Positions 60,324-64,000 of a DNA stretch of 64,000 nt are shown here, piece after piece. The DNA comes from Halorubrum sp. Atlit-26R (GTDB lineage Archaea; Halobacteriota; Halobacteria; Halobacteriales; Haloferacaceae). The stretch covers positions 186,001 through 250,000 of the forward strand of contig NZ_QPLT01000003.1 in assembly GCF_003666015.1 (NCBI RefSeq), in the 5' to 3' direction. The notes under the pieces were generated by a model. It had not been told where the DNA came from. It saw nothing but the letters and a program-made list of their open reading frames with translations, and searched no databases. Both the position numbers and the translations under genes were made by a program. The first letter of the stretch is position 1. Every line of letters begins with the position of its first letter.

Positions 60324-61057
60324 GCGACGACCGGTCCGACGACCCGGAGACCGACCCCTTCGGCGACGACGACTCGGACGGGGACCCCTTCGGTGACGAT
60401 CCGTTCGGCGACGAACCGAGCGACGAGACCGACGACGGCTTCGACGACTCCGACGCGGACGAAGCCGACGACCCCTTCGCGGCGCTCGGGGAGGGAGTCG
60501 ACGACGGCCCCGACCGCGCCCGAGACGACGCCCGCGGCTCCGACGACGTCGATATCGGGTGGGAAGCGGACGCCGCGGCTACCGACGACGGCGGCGAGAC
60601 ATCGTCCCGGGCGGACCCGGAGCCGAGCGCGTCCGCGGACCCCGAACCGAGCGCCCCGGCGGGCGACCCGTTCGCCGAACTGGACGCCGACGCGCCGACC
60701 GACGAGGACCCCTTCGAGTCGATGGGGAGCGGCGACGTCGGCGAGGAGGACGTGTGGGAGGCGCTCGACGAGGGGACGTCGGTCGGCGCCGACGCGGCCG
60801 GGAGCGCTGCGGTCGGCGACGCGGAGGCGCCCGGCTCCGAGTTCGCGGGAACGGCGCCGGGCGCCGGGACCCTCGGCGACGAGCGCGTGGTCGACAAGCG
60901 GAGCTACTGCCAGCAGTGCCCGCACTTCACGGCGCCGCCGGAGACGTCGTGTACCCACGAGGGGACCGAAATCGTCGAGTCGGTCGACTTCTCCCGGTTC
61001 CGAGTCCGCGACTGCCCGATGGTCGACGCGGAGGACCCCGCCTTCGACGAAGAGTAA
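60320..61057 (+). CDS. Acidic, low-complexity protein with C-terminal cysteine cluster
   Basis: This 245-residue protein is mostly Asp/Gly/Ala-rich and disordered (FGDDDSDGDPFGDDPFGDE repeats, residues 13-35). It ends in a cysteine-containing module (KRSYCQQCPHFTAPPETSCTHEGTEIVESVDFSRFRVRDCPMVD) with a Cys/His pattern of a metal or Fe-S site. The ATG overlaps the coiled-coil gene stop. Haloarchaea have similar proteins of unknown function. The conserved C-terminal module is the only part likely to be structured. Confidence 0.68.
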   Translation: MSDDRSDDPETDPFGDDDSDGDPFGDDPFGDEPSDETDDGFDDSDADEADDPFAALGEGVDDGPDRARDDARGSDDVDIGWEADAAATDDGGETSSRADPEPSASADPEPSAPAGDPFAELDADAPTDEDPFESMGSGDVGEEDVWEALDEGTSVGADAAGSAAVGDAEAPGSEFAGTAPGAGTLGDERVVDKRSYCQQCPHFTAPPETSCTHEGTEIVESVDFSRFRVRDCPMVDAEDPAFDEE

Positions 61058-61104
61058 CCGCAAGTAGTTTCTCTCTGACGGTAGCGCATCCGCCAGAAAT
61101 TTCT

Positions 61105-61114
61105 GAACACGTTC
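61105..61114. promoter_or_regulatory. GAACACGTTC near-palindrome upstream of MOT1-type gene
   Basis: GAAC-AC-GTTC, about 32 bp upstream of the transporter start at 61146, resembles GAAC-AT-GTTC at 18537-18546. It could be a binding site for one regulator of oxyanion or sulfur genes. Weak evidence. Confidence 0.25.
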
Positions 61115-61145
61115 AAGTCATCTCGGCAGATAATGCCCTCTTCAC

Positions 61146-62255
61146 GTGGTGAGATTCGGTTCGAAGGAATACCGGTCGGTCGAGTTCGGGTCGGGAGCGG
61201 TCACCGGTGCGATAGGGGATTCGATTACGGTCATCCCGCTCGTGGTCGCGCTGGCGCTGCTGACGGACGTGTCGCTGCCGCACGCGCTCGCCGTGTTCGG
61301 CGCGTTCCAGGTCGTCTGGGGGGTCCGGTACGGCCTTCCGGTGTCCGTCGAGCCGATGAAGGCGCTGGCCGCGCTCGCCATCGCGGGCGCGCTCAGCTAC
61401 GCCGAGCTCGCGCTCGCGGGGATGATCCTCGGCGTCCTGCTGCTCGCTATCGGACTCACGGGGACGCTCGCGTACGCGGAGCGGTGGATCGGCGAACCCG
61501 TCATCCGCGGGGTCCAGTTCGCGGTCGGGCTCGTCCTCCTGGAGACGGGACTCGGCCTCGCGGTCGAGGACCCGCTCGTCGCGCTCGTCGGGGTCGCGGT
61601 CGCCGCCGCGTTCGCGCTCGCGGGCCACGGGAAGGCGAGCGCGCTGGCCGTCGCCCTCGTCGGCGTCGCGACCGCGCTCGTCGTCGCCGGCGTGCCGACC
61701 CCTCGACTGCCCGGCACTCCCCCGACGCCGGCGCTCGGCGCGGCGCTCACGCGGGCCACCTTCGACGGCGTGGCCGCGCAGTTGGCGATGACCATCGGCA
61801 ACGCCGCGCTGGCGACCTCCCTCCTCTTCTCGGACCTCCTCGACGCGGAGGTGACGCCCGACGAGCTGTCGACGAGCATGGGGATCACGAACCTGATCGC
61901 GGTCCCCCTCGGCGGGATCCCGATGTGTCACGGCTGCGACGGGGTCGCCGGCAAGTACGCCTTCGGCGCGCGGACCGGCGGCGCGAACGTCGTCCTCGGC
62001 GTCGGTTACCTCGTCGCCGCGCTCTTCGCCACGCCCGCGCTGATCGCGGCGTTCCCGCTGGCGATGCTCGGCGCGCTGCTCGCCATCGTCGCCGTCTCGC
62101 TCGCGCGCAACGTCACTGATTCGGGGAACCGCGCGCTCTCGGTCGGAATCGGCCTCCTCGCTCTCGCGACGAACCTCGGCGTCGCGTTCCTCGCCGGTAT
62201 CGCCGTCCACCTCGCGATAGAGCGGATCGGCAGGGATCACGAAGATATCGGTTAG
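61146..62255 (+). CDS. MOT1-type molybdate/sulfate transporter
   Basis: This 369-residue protein is hydrophobic, with about ten helices. GAVTGAIGDSITVIPLVVALALL opens it. The MFS_MOT1 signature GIPMCHGCDGVAGKYAFGARTGGANVVLG, with PMCHGxGG-type text, is clear, and VSVEPMKALAALAIAGAL is the paired earlier motif. MOT1 proteins of the SulP branch take up molybdate or sulfate with high affinity. Starts at GTG 61146 (or 61149). This is a second oxyanion system in the window, beside the tungstate transporter at 21-23.6 kb. Confidence 0.87.
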   Translation: MVRFGSKEYRSVEFGSGAVTGAIGDSITVIPLVVALALLTDVSLPHALAVFGAFQVVWGVRYGLPVSVEPMKALAALAIAGALSYAELALAGMILGVLLLAIGLTGTLAYAERWIGEPVIRGVQFAVGLVLLETGLGLAVEDPLVALVGVAVAAAFALAGHGKASALAVALVGVATALVVAGVPTPRLPGTPPTPALGAALTRATFDGVAAQLAMTIGNAALATSLLFSDLLDAEVTPDELSTSMGITNLIAVPLGGIPMCHGCDGVAGKYAFGARTGGANVVLGVGYLVAALFATPALIAAFPLAMLGALLAIVAVSLARNVTDSGNRALSVGIGLLALATNLGVAFLAGIAVHLAIERIGRDHEDIG

Positions 62256-62368
62256 ATCACGCGCGGCACCGCGGACGGGGGCGGCTTGCGGGCACCGCGC
62301 ATCCGGACACCTCCCGAGGTACCACTACCATTATAACGACTGTCACTGTTGTGACTCAACGGATATCG

Positions 62369-63394
62369 ATGGACGCGAGACCGGACCTCCGATCGCGGCC
62401 CGTGCTGTTGGTAGGGCTGGCGGTACTCGTCGTCCTCGCGGGGTGCGGCGGGTCACCGCCGGCCAGGGGGCAGACGGTGACGGTCGCCGACGAGGTCGAC
62501 CGCGACTGCGACGGGTATCATCAGTCGATTCAGCTCACGACGGACGTCCGGATCGGCGGGGACTCGCCGGCGGACGGCGACGCGTGGGTCGACCTCGCGT
62601 ACCGGACCGACGGCGGCGAGTACACGACGGTCCGGACGTACGAGGGCCTCTCGGGATGGGCGTTCGAGGAGGAGATCGCGCTGTCCGCGTCGGATCTCGG
62701 CGGCGAGCGGAGCACGGTACAACTCCGGGCGACCGCGAAGCGGTCGACGTTCTTCGGCACGGAGACGGTCAGCGTGGGGACGAGCGAGCCGATCAACGTC
62801 GAGCCACCGAGCGCCGACGAGTCGGAACTCGAGCCCTCGTTCACGCAGGACCCCGCGAAGCCGAACCGGAGCGAGCCGCTGACGCTGACGGCGGGAACCG
62901 GTGACGTCCAGTGCGCCATCGAGTCCTACGAGTGGGACGTCGACGACGACGGAACGTTCGATGAGACCGGACGGACGGTGACGGTCTCGTACGCGACGGA
63001 CGGCCGCCGCGACGTGACGCTCAGGGTGACGGACGCGAGCGGCACGACAGAGGAGGTAACCCAAGAGGTGCTGGTCTTCCACGACCCCGACGGCGACAGG
63101 ATAACCACGGCCCGCGAACGGCGACAGGGAACCGACCCCCGCAACTGGGACACCGACGGCGACCTGTTCGGCGACCGGATCGATCCCGCTCCGACGACAC
63201 TGTTCGTCCCCACGGGGATCGTCCACGTCGCCTTGGCCGCGGCGCTGTACCTCGGTGCCGTCCCGTACCGCGGGCGGCTCCGGCGGTGGGTCACCGCCCG
63301 GATCGATCGGCTGCGCACGCATGGCGGACGGCTTCGAGCGCGACTGACGAACCGGCTCGGACGGCTGCGCCGATGGATCGACCAGTTGTGGTGA
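62369..63394 (+). CDS. Lipoprotein with PKD domain and membrane anchor
   Basis: This 341-residue protein has a signal with lipobox (LLVGLAVLVVLAGCGGS), then an extracytoplasmic part with a PKD-type fold (about 155-230: PSFTQDPAKPNRSEPLTLTAG and AIESYEWDVDDDGTFDETGRTVTVSYATDGRRDVTLRVTDASG). An EF-hand/thrombospondin-like calcium segment DPDGDRITTARERRQGTDPRNWDTDGDLFGD follows, then a C-terminal helix and basic tail. ATTATAAC (62329-62336) implies a start near 62360, which favours ATG 62369 over GTG 62351. Surface adhesion or matrix protein is the likely role. Confidence 0.78.
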   Translation: MDARPDLRSRPVLLVGLAVLVVLAGCGGSPPARGQTVTVADEVDRDCDGYHQSIQLTTDVRIGGDSPADGDAWVDLAYRTDGGEYTTVRTYEGLSGWAFEEEIALSASDLGGERSTVQLRATAKRSTFFGTETVSVGTSEPINVEPPSADESELEPSFTQDPAKPNRSEPLTLTAGTGDVQCAIESYEWDVDDDGTFDETGRTVTVSYATDGRRDVTLRVTDASGTTEEVTQEVLVFHDPDGDRITTARERRQGTDPRNWDTDGDLFGDRIDPAPTTLFVPTGIVHVALAAALYLGAVPYRGRLRRWVTARIDRLRTHGGRLRARLTNRLGRLRRWIDQLW

Positions 63395-63428
63395 ACGTTT
63401 TTCTACCGCTGACACGACATTCAGGCAA

Positions 63429-63965
63429 ATGCATGTAAGCGAACTCAGCAACCTCGCGGTCGCGGCGGCGACGGGCGTGTTCGCGGGAGGACTCCTAGTC
63501 CTACTGTTCCAGGAGCTGCCGACGGTACCGCTCTCCGGGTCGTACATCCAGCTCCAAGTGCTGCTCTTCTTCGCTTTCGTCGGACTGCTCGCCGCGTTAG
63601 CCGTCTACAGCGAGACGGCACAGGGGCGCCTCGTCGTCGCGTTCGTGCTCGCGTGGAGCGTTGCGAGCGTCGTCGGCGTCGTCGCTACGCGATTCGCTCT
63701 CGGATCTGTGCTCCCGTTCACCGTCGCCGCCGCCGTCGCGGGCGGCGGCGGCGCGTTCGCGGGACGGGTCAACGCGTCCGCCCGGCGCGTGCTCTTTCAC
63801 CTAGCGGCGCTGATCGCGACCGTGTTGTTCGTCTTCGGCGTCATCTTCGTCGGCGTCTCCGTCTACGCGTCGGGAAATCCCGTTCTCGTGGTCCCGTTTG
63901 TCGTGCTGGCTGTGGGGTATTTCGCGTCACTCAGCGGCGTCAGAACGGAACTTGCGGCGTTGTAA
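63429..63965 (+). CDS. Small multi-helix membrane protein, unknown function
   Basis: This 178-residue protein has about five hydrophobic helices (NLAVAAATGVFAGGLLVLLF, LQVLLFFAFVGLLAALAVY, VVAFVLAWSVASVVGVVATRFAL, PFTVAAAVAGGGGAFAG, and late ALIATVLFVFGVIFVGVSVYA). A GTTTTTCT box 27 bp upstream supports the ATG at 63429. No family is recognised. The last 35 bases of the window after the stop show nothing. Confidence 0.65.
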   Translation: MHVSELSNLAVAAATGVFAGGLLVLLFQELPTVPLSGSYIQLQVLLFFAFVGLLAALAVYSETAQGRLVVAFVLAWSVASVVGVVATRFALGSVLPFTVAAAVAGGGGAFAGRVNASARRVLFHLAALIATVLFVFGVIFVGVSVYASGNPVLVVPFVVLAVGYFASLSGVRTELAAL

Positions 63966-64000
63966 CGTCCTGACGGGGTGAACTTCCGGGCGGCCGGTCA

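Overview
This window is haloarchaeal chromosome, probably from Halorubrum or a close relative. The GC content is very high, coding density is high, the proteins are strongly acidic, and lipoproteins carry twin-arginine signals followed by a lipobox. Many genes have a TTTATA-like box centred about 27 bases before the start codon, which is the pattern of leaderless archaeal transcripts. An elongator tRNA-Met carries an intron. The encoded proteins are archaeal: SAMP1, deoxyhypusine synthase, archaeal RNase J, proteasome alpha subunit, LSm and L37e. The genus is an inference from overall character, not from a database search. I see no transposase, integrase, phage gene or CRISPR array.

Layout. 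Positions 1-3.9 kb hold two overlapping TrkA-C membrane proteins, SAMP1 and deoxyhypusine synthase. Positions 4.4-8.3 kb (minus strand) hold a luciferase-like flavin oxidoreductase, LSm-L37e and a lipoprotein pair. Positions 8.6-12 kb hold RNase J-idsA and a DMT transporter. Positions 12-18.2 kb hold a membrane protein with an S49 protease, a secreted or lipid-exported protein, a Bcp peroxiredoxin and a 7TM-PAS histidine kinase. Positions 18.2-20.4 kb hold a CGCGG RiPP-like peptide, a DUF2249 protein, methionine aminopeptidase and a HIT protein. Positions 21-24.5 kb hold a tungstate-type ABC transporter with a divergent ModE/TOBE-like regulator. Positions 24.6-32.4 kb hold trpS, a HerA-like ATPase, an acetamidase/formamidase, a tandem universal stress protein and a TusA/DsrE sulfur-relay pair. 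Positions 32.7-39.3 kb hold an HTH regulator, a proteasome alpha subunit and a CARDB-MacB-type export operon. Positions 39.7-47.4 kb hold pdxS, mobA, a J-domain membrane protein and mutS-mutL. Positions 47.4-54 kb hold MscS, a PH-like protein, the intron-containing tRNA-Met, a YdjM-like hydrolase, a CBS protein and an amidohydrolase. Positions 54.2-57 kb hold hemC-cobA-hemD, for uroporphyrinogen III and siroheme/cobalamin precursors. Positions 57.2-64 kb hold a beta-RFAP synthase homologue, a RecA/KaiC-like protein, a coiled-coil/zinc-ribbon pair, a MOT1-type molybdate/sulfate transporter and two envelope proteins.

The most striking signal is not a protein. Seven copies of one noncoding element (E1-E7; about 300-500 bp each, five on + and two on -) fill almost every long intergenic gap. 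Each has a TATA-like box, then a core of about 240 bp with three hairpins, then one to four 57-bp units that each carry another TATA box. The hairpin arms differ strongly between copies, yet within each copy the two arms stay complementary. The distance from the first TATA box to one fixed point in the core is also kept at about 27 bp in most copies. Together these point to a transcribed, structured RNA family that spreads within the genome, with a tail that can act as promoter (the last unit of E5 is placed exactly right for the gene at 38287). I do not recognise a named family for it.

Smaller oddities include a frame-preserving 21-bp repeat that inserts a 35-codon ORF between the two last genes of the tungstate operon, a six-codon minicistron overlapping the start of a coiled-coil gene, and a RecA-like ATPase lacking its Walker A lysine.
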